From Phyllostachys edulis (taxonomy: Eukaryota; Streptophyta; Magnoliopsida; Poales; Poaceae): a stretch of 64,000 bases of DNA. The notes under the pieces were generated by a model. That model did not search any database. It was given only the letters and a program-made list of their open reading frames with translations, and was not told the DNA's origin. How positions within the stretch are numbered: position 1 is the stretch's first letter; each line of letters opens with the position of its first letter. The stretch is from NCBI GenBank assembly GCA_036346405.1, contig CM070563.1:27217600-27281599 (forward strand), read 5' to 3'. The position numbers and the translations under genes were made by a program. Below are positions 37,942-49,404 of this stretch, piece after piece.

Positions 37942-40900
37942 TTTAGGTCCATGGTTAAAAGAAATATATTAAAATGACACACTATGCACAGTAGGTGGGG
38001 TTTGGGTAATCCATTGCATCCGCATTTCTAGTGGTATGTTTCAACATGTTGAACTATTCTTGAATTGCTTCTGTACTATCATTTTTGTTGTTAATCTATG
38101 ATCTTCTATATCTATAAATTTATTCTATGATTACTATGAGATGACCTTATATTCATAATTGATTATATTGGTTATGCGTATTAGTAACTGACGTTGAGAA
38201 GTTGAGATCGTGGTTGTTGTCCCGGTTTTGCTGTGCTACACCACCGCTCGTGGTATGGGAATAGAGAAGTACTTACCCTCGTTCCATAGTTATGTGTTGG
38301 GCATGAGTTCTTTAATGAAGATGTTGTCTTCCTTGAGCTTGTATTTTGTCTTCTGGTTGTAGTTTCTTGCCGTTGATGAACTTCCTTTGATTGGTGGTTT
38401 AATGAAGTGGGCAAGTTTCAATTGGTCTCTATTTGTTCTTTGAAGCAAGTATTGTTCTTTCGACTAGTGTGATATTTCAGCTACTTGTGAATGTCGTTAG
38501 TTTGCAAGATTGATCTTTTCATGGAAGTTCTGTTTTTATTCCCTGTTGGAAATCGTAACTCATTTATTCGCTTGGTATTTGGGAAATGGAAGGTTTCTTT
38601 TGCAAGTTCTTTATTATGTGGAAGCTTTAACCTTGCGTATTTCTTTTGGATTAATTCGAAGATTGAAGTTTAGTACCTCTCTTCTATGAAAGAGTGTGAT
38701 AAAACCCTTTATTGTCATGTTAAACTAAGAGGTTTTAATTAAATGAATTAATATGGTATGAGTTATCAGGTTGGGACATTAGCGTGGTGCAAACCAACGA
38801 TTCTTAGCTAATATCTTTAGAGATGAAGTTGATTAATTTCAAGTTGTCCTATAGTAATCTCTTGAACATTGTTGAATAAGAATTTGTCTATACATGTTTG
38901 AGACTCATGGAGTTAATTACGGGTGTGTTAGGCTATTGCCTCGGTAACTATTAATCTTGACTCTGTCTTCTATTCAAATACATGATGATTTTGTAAAATG
39001 CTAGATTCACTGCTTTTTGCCATGCTAAATTATTGTTATATGTATGGAGAAAAGGATGATGGTTGTTGTAGTGACTCACAAAATCTTGTCTTATAAATAT
39101 TCCATTGTTGAAGATTAAAGATATTTGATTCTAATTTCGAACAGAGATAGGACTATGAATGCTTCCATGATTAGATAATCATCGGTTGTTAGTATTAATT
39201 GTTAGAGTGCTATTAGTGTGTGCTTTCTGGCATTGAGTGTCAAGAAGGGTATATGAGCGAAATCTAATAAGTGATTTAACCCGTGGGTTTTATGAGGTTG
39301 TCTTGTTCTAGAGTGAGCTTGTTAAAGAGGTTTGCTTCACTTTGTGGCTTTCGTGACTAGATTTCTTTTCTAGAATGAGTTGTTATTACAATCTTATATG
39401 GTGATGGAAATTCTATAACATGATTTGTTGTGTTCCTTTTGGAATATTTATTAATGTGATGGTAAGGTATAATGAATGTTATCAAGAATATATGTTATTG
39501 ATGTTAATAAAGTGTTCAGTAATGTGAGGGTGATGTTGATTCTTTTATGGAGAAAGAATTTTGATCGTCTTTTGTGATATCTCTTAAATGAAAATATTTC
39601 AAAAGTTGCATTCATGATCTCTTGGTGTTCAATATTTTTGTGGTAGTTGAATTTTTGTCGAGTAAAACATCATGTTGCAAAGCTCTATTGATTCTTGGGT
39701 GATTCAAGTGACTTGGTCTTGAAGGCTCGTTTGTTCCTATCGGTTAAGGTTTGATATTCCCTTCTTGTGAGGCTTGTGCCTCAATTGTGGTCCTCCCTTA
39801 TGTATTCTGCGATCATTGCCTAATCGATTTTTTTTCCTCGGTCCTGTGTTCATTGCGAGTGGTGAATGTTTTTCTAGATGGTGAAAAACTGTTTTCATTT
39901 GCCTATTCGTTTCACATGGGTCTTCTGAAGTGTTTATTAATTGTTGTTGTGCGATCTTGGGTTGTGAGCTATTTGAGGAGCATTAGAGGATGAATTGATT
40001 TCGTGTATAATTCTTGGAAAGAATCTTAGTATACCCAATGGTTGTCTTTGGGCTGAATCAATTGCATTGTTGCAACTATTAGAATCTATATATGATTTGT
40101 GGACCAAGATTCTTTGTTCATTTTGTGGTGTAGCGTAACGAGGGAGAGATTAGCAAGGTAATCTAATCGTTAAAGCAATTTATGAGATAGTAGAGATTAT
40201 GAGATTATTTGTCAGGTATGGCTTGGTCTCAATGAGTAACTCTCTTGGAGTTAGAATCTTTCAAAAGATAATTTGGTTAAGAGTATAATTGTCCATTGAC
40301 CTTATTGGTCGAGTATGGTTAGGTTGTGGGAGTTTTATTCATCGAATCTGATGATTTCCCTACCCTTTTACACCGTAAGTTCATTCTAGGGTCTGGAGGT
40401 TAAATTTTGGGCTTCGCCTTTTATATGCTGGGGCTTTGGTCGCCCAGGGATTTTGTGTAGCGAAAGTATAATAAGGGTGGATTCCGGATTGTGGGATGAT
40501 CTTTGATAGGACCCTTTTGATGTAGTACGTGAGAATACATGATGTCAACCATGATTTGGTTATTATTAAAGGATTGAGGTGATATGATTGAATGTGAGAT
40601 TTATTTTGAGATACTTTAGGAGTCATCCGTCAAAGTAATTCCGTCAGTAGAGGAGTTGGTAAGAATAAGTCTTGTGGAGTCAAGAGAGCCTTCCTTTAAG
40701 CGGGTGGTCGATGTATTCGTTCGAGCTTGGCATTGAGGTTGCTGATTTAAGAAAACAGATAGTGTCATATGATGAAATCGAAATTCATAATTTGAGAGAA
40801 GTTATATTCCTAAAAGAGAAACCGAGAAAAGGATGTTTCTCGGGTAGTGAAGCGTTTTCTTGTTCTTGTTTGAGTTTTGTGTTGTTGATCGGAGTCTTCC

Positions 40901-41680
40901 GCACTTTGAGTTGGCGCTTTGTTGGCATGTTTGATTCTTTCCAATTCGTGCAAACCAAAAGAAGTATTTGGTTTGGGCAATCGAGTGATTTCTCCTTTGG
41001 CTTTCGTGGTATTCAATCGTAAACTGCCTATTTAGAAAGTGGGATTGTTTTTGTGATGAATTGTCAAATTTGGATTTGACCCTTTTGGTGGAGAGTTAGC
41101 ATTGCGTGGATGCGAGGAGAACTCTTTATTTTCGTTGGATTCTCTTTGTAAAATAGTTGTTTAAGAACGAGTTCACAGTGCATTCATGATTAAAGGAGGT
41201 GTTCTTTGTTAGATGAATAGTTCCATTTTGAGCATGTTGTGTGCTTTCGCACCAAAGGGAAGTTGGACCGGTACATTGGTTCGTTTTCGACGATTGCGTA
41301 AATTAGGAAGTTGGCGTATCGCTTTGACCGTCTCGGGTCCTTACACGGCACGCAACGCCCGTGTTCGGTACTAAGTGAGCAACCGAGCAATTCAAAGCTT
41401 GGGATTTCGTTAAAGACGTTGACCATCGAGTAGGGTCTTATCTTCGATTCTCTTCGATGAGTGTACCGAAAATCTTTGGGTTGAGTGTTAGGACGACGCG
41501 CGTTTTACGCCTTTGTGTTGTGGTCTCGCTAGTCCGAGAGAGAGGCCACTTGGGAGTTGGAGTTTCGTATGTGCGGCGTTATCCGGATTTGTTCACTTGT
41601 GCACGTGGTTACCGCTGATAGTTCTCGGCCAGGTTGTCCTTTCGCAGTAGTGTTTGTGTGAGGATTTCGGTCGAATCTGT
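37942..41680 (+). other. Interior of the LARD-like element, no coding capacity seen
   Basis: AT-rich sequence of 3.7 kb. Open frames reach at most 116 codons (40672) and show no retroviral motif (no CCHC knuckle, no DTGA protease, no YVDD/YIDD). I see no second element within it. Confidence 0.75.
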
Positions 41681-41694
41681 TTAAGGGGGTAGAA
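41681..41694 (+). other. Polypurine tract of the LARD-like element
   Basis: ttaagggggtagaa abuts the 3' LTR start at 41695, in the place and form expected of the plus-strand primer. Confidence 0.85.
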
Positions 41695-44328
41695 TGTAAT
41701 ACCCGAATATCAAATAGAGAGAATATCATTCAGAGAGAGGAATTTATTCAATTTCAATTTCTCCTAACAAAGAAAGTATCCAACAGCGGTTATGTAATAT
41801 CCTGTTTAACATTAAAGAATTAATTGAAATGAGAAAGATATTTAACAGGAATTAAAAAGAGAAATCAGTTTTTTAGAGGAGAAATAATCTTGGGCCTTCG
41901 GCCCATGTTGTTTGGCCCAAGTGGGAAGTTGGTTTAAGAAGGGGGCAACCAAACCCTAGGCACTTTTACTGTAGCACGGGTACTGTAGCGCCGCCGCCAC
42001 TGTAGCACGGCGCTACTGTAGCACGCCCCTCCCGTCCAGTGCTTCTCCATTGTTGCCGGCCATAAGGACGAGGAAGGAGAGGGAAGAAGAGAGGAGAGGA
42101 AGAAGAAGAAGGTGGGGGTGATCTTCGCGAGGACTTCGTGAAGGTTTCAGCGGCATCTCGCGTCGTTCTTGTGGGTAAATTCGTGATCCCAATTAGTTTT
42201 GATAGATAATTCGTATACGATTCGTATTCATTAGATGTTCTGAGATTTCTGTAGTAGATCGGTTGAATCTGTCTTCCTGTTGACGCGCGGTTTTGGGTTA
42301 GATCCGAGTAGATTCAGGGATTAGTGTCTCCTGGAGATAGATGGGAATTTTTGTTATATTTCCAGAAAGTTATAATTCATAATTTTTGGATAAACGGTTA
42401 ATTAGTTATGAATTTCGCAAGACAGAGTGCTAAATCAGTCTCAGGACTTGTGCAACGAACATAGATCTGTAAATTTGATATGGGAGACGGCCAAATTGGA
42501 TCAGTTGGTCTCCTTGAGAGTTGTAGGTACTTTCATTATGATTCCAGAAAGGTAAATTTCATAATTTTTGGATTTATAGATAAAAAGTTATGAATTTTAG
42601 AAGCTCAGGCTGTAATCTGCCTCTCTGTTGTGGACAGAAGAGTTTTACTTTACTATTTACAACATTTGTTGCACAATAGAAATATTTGAGATAATTTTAT
42701 TGAGATAGTTGGTTTCCTTTAGTTTCCAGAGAGTATTAGAACAATGTGTTTGGTTGGGCCAAACAAAAGTTATGAAATTCACAATTTAGTAGTACCGGAG
42801 ATGGCAGATCGGTTTTCGGATTAAAACAAAGACTTAGATGAACTAGTTTGATCTTTTGGTCACCTGAGAAGTTGTAGCTAGGCTTGTGTAGGTTCTAGGA
42901 AAATTGGATTCATGGATTTTGGTGTTTTGACTCAAAAGTTAAGAATTTTTCCTTAACAGCTGTTCGTTTGGACAGATTTGAGAATTTGAGAGAGTTTTGA
43001 TTAATTGTTGGGATTGCGTTTAGGGAGGCTTGTTCTCTTTCTGTTTCGCTGCATTGCTGTACACTTTTGTGTGGTATACTTAGTTATTTACGGTTGCCAG
43101 GTGGTGGTGAACAACGGGGCTAGAGCGTTCCATCGTTGTCTTCCGTCTCATGGTTGAGGCAAGTACATTTGATTTGTCTTGCTTGCCTTTTTGTTCCACT
43201 TGGTTGATTAATAAGCATTGGGTAATTCCGGTATTACTTGTTTCCCTTCATGATTGATATACCATGTTTCTTCGATGATATGTTTCGTTCAATGTAACCT
43301 TTTGTTCGTTCAGTCATGTTTCACCCACTGGAGTGGGTAGTGAAGTCCCATCATTCCAACATGGGCAAGTACCTCAATGTTCCTATAATCATGAAATGTG
43401 GAATGCATGTTGTTGATTTTGTATTTCTAAGAGCCACGTTAATATTTAATTGTTCGTGTTCAATCCATTTGTGCTACCTCCATGAATAGAGAGCATGTAT
43501 TTTCAATGTTCATATGTCATACCATGCATCCATAATACATGTTTCAATCCACGGGAGTGGATCAATAAATAAGACCCATCAATTCATGTATGGGCACGTA
43601 AGACCCAACATTCCAATGTGGGCAGTTTGGGACACCCGTACGAAACGTTCTTCGTACGGGGCTTGGGTCCCCGTATTTTGTTAAATGCGGGCTTAGGTGA
43701 ACACCGACGGGTGTGTCACCAGCAATACCGGTATATGCATGTGTGTAGTCCCTTCATTTCATCCACATCATTCATTCCATTCATTCAAGTGTTCGCTTAC
43801 GGCTTATTTCATACACTTTAATGATGTTCACATGATCATGGTTGTTATGTATTATTCATTTACTGTACTTGCTGAGTCTCGGACTCACTCTTGCTTTGTT
43901 TGTTGTTTTTTTTAGGTGATCTTTGAGGTTGGCTCCATGGGGAGGGAATAGACACACACTACCTTTTCATTTCACCTTAATCAAGTCTAGGATTTCATTT
44001 TAGTTCAATTTAATCATTCATTATTGATGAACTGTAATAATAAATTTTGGCTGTGGCTGATAACTCTTCTCCATTAAGATTGGTTAAGAACTATGCGTGA
44101 ACTTAGTTCATCCTTTGATATAGTTGCTTGAGATTAGATTATACTTCTGCGATGATTCTGATATTTGTTGATTTCACTATTGTCTTGATATTAATGATTG
44201 TTGGAACCTCCAGTATAGCTAACTATCTGAGGAGGTTCTCACCAAATTTAGAATTTTATCGTCAGTTTTAGCTTTGTTAACATGTTAGTTTAGTAGCATT
44301 CCAACCCTTGTAGGACTGGGGTGTTACA
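41695..44328 (+). repeat. 3' LTR of the LARD-like element
   Basis: It corresponds to 35291-37923 over its full length and differs by one base in total length. The difference near 43625-43665 (cccgtacgaaacgttcttcg against the 37220 version) changes a small hairpin stem. Confidence 0.93.
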
Positions 44329-44626
44329 AGATGCAACGGTGCACTTCGAGGACTGTATAAAAGGCGAAATCATCAGGACAATCGAGTGAGATTCAGAGGC
44401 AATCAGAGACGCCAATTAGAAGCACAATACTCTAGTCTTTGGCTCCATCTTGTAATCCAACATACTCAATACATACACACAGGAGTAGGGTTGTTATTCT
44501 CCCAGAAGAAGGCCCGAACCTATATAAAAATCCCCGTATCTCCCTCTCTGCGTGATTTTGAGCCTGGGGGAACCCCCGGATCAAACAATCTTTACGTAAG
44601 TTTGGTTCTAAAACACCGACAGTATG

Positions 44627-45769
44627 CCAGCTTCAGAAAAATCCATATATGGATTAAAGCAAGCATCTTGGAGTTAGAACATTCATTTTGATGAAGTGGT
44701 CAAAGGGTTTAACTTCATCAAGAATGAAGAATAACCTTGTGTTTACAAGAAGGGTAGTGGGAGTAAACTTGTTTTTCTGATCTTATATGTGGATGACATT
44801 TTACTGGTCAGAAATGATATTCCTTTCCTTGAATCTGTTAAAACTTTATTAAGAAATACTTTATCTATCAAAGATTTAGGAGATGCAGTATATATTTTAG
44901 CCTTAAGGATCTATAGGGATAGATCTAAAAGGCTAACTGGATTAAGCCAAGATTTGTACATTGACAAGGTGTTGAAGTGATTCAACATACAAGATTCCAA
45001 TAAACGGTTCTTGCCCATGTCTCATGGAATTAATCTTAGCAAGAGTCAGTGTCTTTCGACCCCTGATGAGTGCGATAAAATGAGTAGAATTCCATATGCT
45101 TCGACTATTGGATCTATCATGTATGCCATGAATTGTACACGACCAAATGTGTCGTATGCTCTAAGTGTTACGAGCAGAAATCAGCCAGATCCAGGTAAAG
45201 GTCGCTGGATAGCAGTCAAGAATATCCTAAAGTACTTAAGAAGGACTAAGGATGTATTCCTTGTCTTTAGTGGTGAGGAAGAGCTGGTTGTAAATGGTTA
45301 CACCGATGTTAGCTTCTAAACCGACAAGGATGATTTCATATCGCAGTCTAGGTTTGTGTTTTGTCTTAATGGAGGAGCAGTGAGCTGAAAAAGTTCCAAG
45401 TAAAGGATAGTTGCTGATTCTACAATAGAGGCTGAGTATATTGCGGCTTCCAAAGCTGCAAAAGAAGCCGCATGGATTATGAAGTTCATTAATGAACTGG
45501 ATGTGTTTTCTAGTACTTCTAGTCTAATGGATCTCTATTGTGATAATAGTAGAGCCATTGCACAAGCTAAAGAGCCTAGATCGCATCAAAAGTCCAAACA
45601 CATACTTCGACGATATCACATTATTCGTGAGATTGTTGAAACAGGTGGTGTGAAGATATGCAAAGTGCACACGGATTTGAATATTGCTGATTCGTTGACA
45701 AAGCCTCTCCCACAACCTAAGCATGAAGTGCACACAAGAGCTATAGGTATTAGATACATGTATGGTTAA
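44627..45769 (+). pseudogene. Copia pol fragment: C-terminal reverse transcriptase and RNase H
   Basis: It resumes with YGLKQASWS, then LILYVDDILLVRND (44770-44810), with the YVDD polymerase motif intact. RIPYASTIGSIMYAMNCTRP and the RNase H part follow: EAEYIAASKAAKEAAWIMK in another frame, then MDLYCDNSRAIAQAKEPRSH and SKHILRRYHIIRE. Stops near 44675, 44730, 44979 and 45318 disable it. It ends 20 bp before the 3' LTR. Confidence 0.9.
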
Positions 45770-45789
45770 CTCTAGTACAAGTGGAAGAC

Positions 45790-47356
45790 TATTGGTGATA
45801 TACCATAGAGACAATCATAGAGATGATTATATCACATCTATGTTTATAAGTTATTGAATAAATGTTATTATGTTCCTTGAATGAATTATCATGGTTATAA
45901 AGATTAACAAGTATATGACTTGTTGGTGAAGCTCTTTAACTTATATGATGACATTCTAAATGTATCCCTGGTCGGATATCACTAGTCGGAACACTAGTGA
46001 CTTATCGACCAGCACATGTATGATAGATGACCATGTTTCACCGGTCATGGATATAGAGATATCGAATCAATAATGTGAACACTTGTTAGAGAATATGGTA
46101 TTGGATTGACCCACCTTGAGACACTATTGACATTATTATGATTTCATATGTCATTAGTTGGTCTCAAGTAATGATGATGTATAATCCTTAGACCTAAGAT
46201 CAACCTGATTTCCTACATGTGTAATAGTACACTTAGGGGTTGCCAAACGCTACTCCATAACTAGGTAGTCATAAAGGTAGCTTCCGAGTATGCTATAAAA
46301 CATGCAGAGGGATGTGACTAGTCGGATATAGGATTTGCCATTCCTAACATAACAGGAGAGATATCTCTGGGCCCCTCGATGTGGTTAGATAAAGAAAGTG
46401 CATGGCCATGCCACTAGTGGTTGAAGAGTCGACCACATAAAGTTATCTGTCAGTTGATCGAGAAGTATTGAATAGTCCATGGATGACAAATTATCTCACC
46501 TGAAGTTCAACCAGATATTGTAAGGCAATGGGAGAATTCACAAGCAGGTCATTCACTTTGACCAGATATGAACTGGTCGTATGGAGATACGAGCTGGTCG
46601 TAGACTGGTCGAACATAATCGCTAAGTGGTCATAAACTGGTCGTAAGGAGTTACGAACTTGTTGTGACTAAATATGAACTGGTCGTATGGAGAGCTGGTC
46701 GTAAATGATAAGGACCTGGTCTTATATCATATTGCATTAAGGTTCATCCAATATAATTTATGTGTATTTGGAATCTTTATGTCCTGCTTGGAACCGCTAA
46801 CGACTCGTGATCGAAAATGTGTTTATGAGTCACAATCGATTATGCATGAACCTATAGGGTCACACACTTAACAGGTTGGAACAAACGAGTTCGGATAGGA
46901 TCCATCATGGGCTCTTTTATAAGGGGTTGCATGAGGCTGTTGGGATACAAGAGATAGACGACGTTAGTCGCTCCACTAAAACTCTTGCCGCCATCTTCTC
47001 GAAGACCTTGCCATGTGCACCGGTGCTAGCACACCGACGTACATTGTTCCATCCATAGACGTGTGGATACCGTAGAGGTGCTGCTGCGGTTGCTGCTACG
47101 CTAATCCAGGACTATCCACAACCAACACAAGGAACATGATAGGTTGCTGGAGGAGAAGATCAGTGCCAAGGACATTGGATGATCGACTACAGCCACTTCA
47201 TCGATGCGCTCAATGTTGGATTAGGCTGCTCCAACTCTTCTTCTTCTGCATTGCGCATCTAGTGGTAACGATCTATGATTCTTATTTGCATGGCTTCCTG
47301 GTTTACGTGGTAGAATTTTGAATTGCCAGCTAGTGTAGCCTACCCGTATCCCTTCA
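45790..47356 (+). repeat. 3' LTR of the copia element
   Basis: 1567 bp, starting TATTGGTGATATACCATAG (first bases mutated from TGTTGGTAATATGCC) after the purine tract acaagtggaagac. It has a cluster of actggtcgta repeats at 46560-46730 and the BARE-like tail ggttgctggaggagaagatc, then gttggattaggctgctccaa, near 47140-47230. Confidence 0.9.
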
Positions 47357-47737
47357 CTCACATCTATCTGTGTCCAATGCAGGCAAGCGAGGAAGGGCCG
47401 ACATAATGATGACTGGACCGCAGTACAGCTCCCATGAACTACGGTGTGGGAGCAGACGGTGCACCTGGAGGTTGTATAAGAGCAGAGGTCGTATGACGTT
47501 CGAAGTTACCTTGAGTACCTAGAGTGGTACGTAGCACGGACACGCACCAGGCTCACTCGTCCTCTGTCGAAGCGTCCGAAGCATGTTACACATGAGTAGT
47601 GGATACATTTGGGCTTCAATCGACACTGAGCTTTGCAGCATGATGACGCTGTAAAATACTCATACTATCTCCTCGCTTCCAACATGATACTATTAATGCT
47701 TTTTACTCAACAACTTTTTTGTGTCTGTTGTAGCTAC

Positions 47738-49285
47738 TAGCTAGACAGTAGAGAAAAGGGGGACCCTCGGTTCCCTATGGATGCGGAGGGGGAAGCCTCG
47801 AAGTCCCTTAAAAGTGGGAAGTGGTATTTAAGTGTGTCAAGGAAATGCCTTTATTTCTCCAAAATGTCCCCTCCTTATTACGGAGGGGCAATTAGCTCAG
47901 TGACATCACGTTAGAGCGTAATCGAAGGAATGACACTCCGTTTGTCTCGGGCTAGAAAATAACATCGCGAACATTGCAAAATTAGACGAATGACATCCTG
48001 ACTTTTTCTAGAATTTTTTAAATATAGAAACTTAGCTCAAAAAATTATCAATTTTTTTTGTGAAGCCTCCCGACATAGTTTAATTGCTTGTGTATTTTTT
48101 CAAAACTTTATACATTCTGATTTTGTCTCTAAAATTCACTTAAGTATATTGTTTGTAGGAATTTCCTAATATAGAAAATGAGGTCCAAACATTATGAATT
48201 TTGTTTTTTATGATCCTTAAATAGTGGGCTTGATTGTGTAATTTTTTTGGAATTTTACAAAATTAAGTAATGCAATTTCATAATGTCCACTCTGTGAGAG
48301 TCTAATATTTCATAATGTAAGGACATTATGAAATTGTATTAATTAATTTTTAAAAAAATTTGGAAAAATTACACAATCAAGTACACTATTTAAGGAGCCT
48401 GAAAAACAAAATTTACAATATTTGGACTTCATTTTCTATATTAGAAAATTCTTACAAACAGTATACTTAAATGAATTGTAGAGACAAAATCAGAATGTAT
48501 AAAGTTTTAAAAAAATACACAAGCAATTAAACTGTGCCGGGAGACTCCACAAAAAAATTTATAATTGTTTGAGCTCAATTTCTATATTTAAAAAATTCTG
48601 GAAAAAGCCAGAGTGTCATTCGTCTAATTTTGCGATGTCCGCGATGTTATTTTCCAGCCCGAGACGAACGGAGTGTCATTCCTCTAAATACGGTTGAACG
48701 TGATGTTACTGAACTAATTTTCCCTATTACATAGGGTAGAGGGCCTATCTATAGTGTTACTTTCAAGGTATAGTAGATTACAATTCTACCCCTAAAAAGG
48801 TCCTATGTTTGTAGGGGCTGCAGGGTCTTTCCACCTCCCTAGGCGTAGCCTCAGATGCACGGTAGACACTCGTGAGCTTGGTCCACCACCCCTGTACTCC
48901 TAGTTCATAACTGGCTTGACTCCCTTCGCTCCATGCGAGGTGGCCCTGGAGTGGAGGCTCCTTGGACCCCCTTCGCTCCCTACGAGGGGGTCTCGGGAGA
49001 CCTCGGGACCCCCTACGCTCTGGGGTGTGTTGTACTCTTGTTTCGATGCTACCTTCGACAACCCTTCTGTACCCTTCGCTATGTGCGAAGGGGGTACCCA
49101 GTACCCTTTGACTATGTCGAGGTCTACCCCTGGCTTGGTGCCTTCCCCAAGTCATTGGGGCCGGTGGGCCAGCCCTACGAGAGTGCCCATGTAGTTCGAC
49201 TGGGCCCAGCAGGTCATAGACACAGGAGGGTTCGCCCTCCGCAAGGGTGGTCACACCGTTCAGGGCCTTTCTGGACTAGTAAAAC
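47738..49285. other. Unclassified GC-rich sequence around a foldback element
   Basis: Outside the foldback element this stretch has gggacc-rich sequence and repeated cttcgctcc/cgaaggggg inverted motifs (48920-49100), and resembles part of an LTR or class II element I cannot name. The frames of 121 and 158 codons here are on opposite strands of the same GC-rich block and show no known domain. Confidence 0.4.
47884..48723. mobile_element. 840-bp foldback (long palindromic) element, probably MULE-type MITE
   Basis: The two halves are inverted copies: aattagctcagtgacatcac at the left is matched by the complement of gtgatgttactgaactaatt at the right. The match continues through the aatgacactccgtttgtctc and aaaattagacgaatgacatc stretches almost to the middle, near 48305. 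The 9-bp flanks ttattacgg (47875) and ctattacat (48724) share tattac, so they are an imperfect TSD. No coding sequence. Confidence 0.8.
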
Positions 49286-49404
49286 CCATGTGTGGTGATG
49301 CATGTTCTTTCCACCTTTTGCATGTCCTTTCTATTGCACATGTACTCAGTGGACCCAACATTCTCAGACTAAAAAGATAACACAAATCCGCACAAACTTT
49401 TCTC

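Larger units (their letters stand above)
35291..44328 (+). mobile_element. Complete non-coding LTR retrotransposon (LARD-like), TSD AGATG
   Basis: Two LTRs of 2633 and 2634 bp flank a 3.77 kb interior. agatg is duplicated at 35286-35290 and 44329-44333. A primer-binding site and polypurine tract are in place, yet no gag, protease, integrase or reverse transcriptase can be read, which fits a large retrotransposon derivative mobilised in trans. The LTR pair differs only by scattered substitutions and short indels, so it is the youngest large insertion of this nest. Confidence 0.92.
34769..44621 (+). mobile_element. Solo LTR (gypsy type), split by a later element, TSD GTATG
   Basis: The 810-bp LTR consists of 34769-35290 plus 44334-44621. 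It starts TGACGAGGATATAATAATCC and ends aaaacaccgaca; gtatg flanks at 34764-34768 and 44622-44626, and the copia reverse transcriptase continues across. The second part shows a TATA box (tataaaagg near 44357) and the tail common to many grass gypsy LTRs (gtagggttgttattctccca, then gaaggcccgaacctatataa). No internal region is present. Confidence 0.88.
33713..47356 (+). mobile_element. Copia element (BARE/Angela-like), internally deleted and twice invaded, TSD CTCAC
   Basis: The LTR start TGTTGGTAATATGCCC is at 33713 and the right LTR ends with cccttca at 47356; ctcac flanks both sides (33708-33712 and 47357-47361). The element keeps the first 290 bp of the 5' LTR, the end of integrase, reverse transcriptase, RNase H, a purine-rich acaagtggaagac tract and a full 3' LTR. 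gag, protease and most of integrase are gone. The solo LTR 34769-44621 splits the reverse transcriptase. Confidence 0.92.
32482..47737 (+). pseudogene. PMD transposon gene, copy 2, broken by a copia nest
   Basis: The start at ATG 32482 gives MVGGCGAEPPLPKLLEPFYD, then NKLWISGD, then FTLDKSLMSAFVDRWRLETH and GEMTITIQDVS, the same PMD blocks as copy 1 at 4901. The frame breaks several times after 32620. The copia element entered at 33712; the gene resumes at 47357 with an intron end and exon corresponding to 10742-10990 in copy 1 (YLEYLEWYVA, then RTRLTRPLSKRPKHVTHE). After a further acceptor-like gtctgttgtag (ending 47738) the next exon of copy 1 (LERAQCMASASE) is not found and unrelated sequence follows. 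In the MULE, it lies directly behind the transposase. Confidence 0.82.

Noticed and set aside
33713..47356. The copia fragments at 34003 and 44627 considered as two separate elements
   Set aside because: They are two halves of one reverse transcriptase: gtatg duplicates at the break and the frames join across the inserted solo LTR.
48778..49298. 158- and 121-codon frames on opposite strands
   Set aside because: They overlap on both strands of one GC-rich block and carry no recognisable domain.
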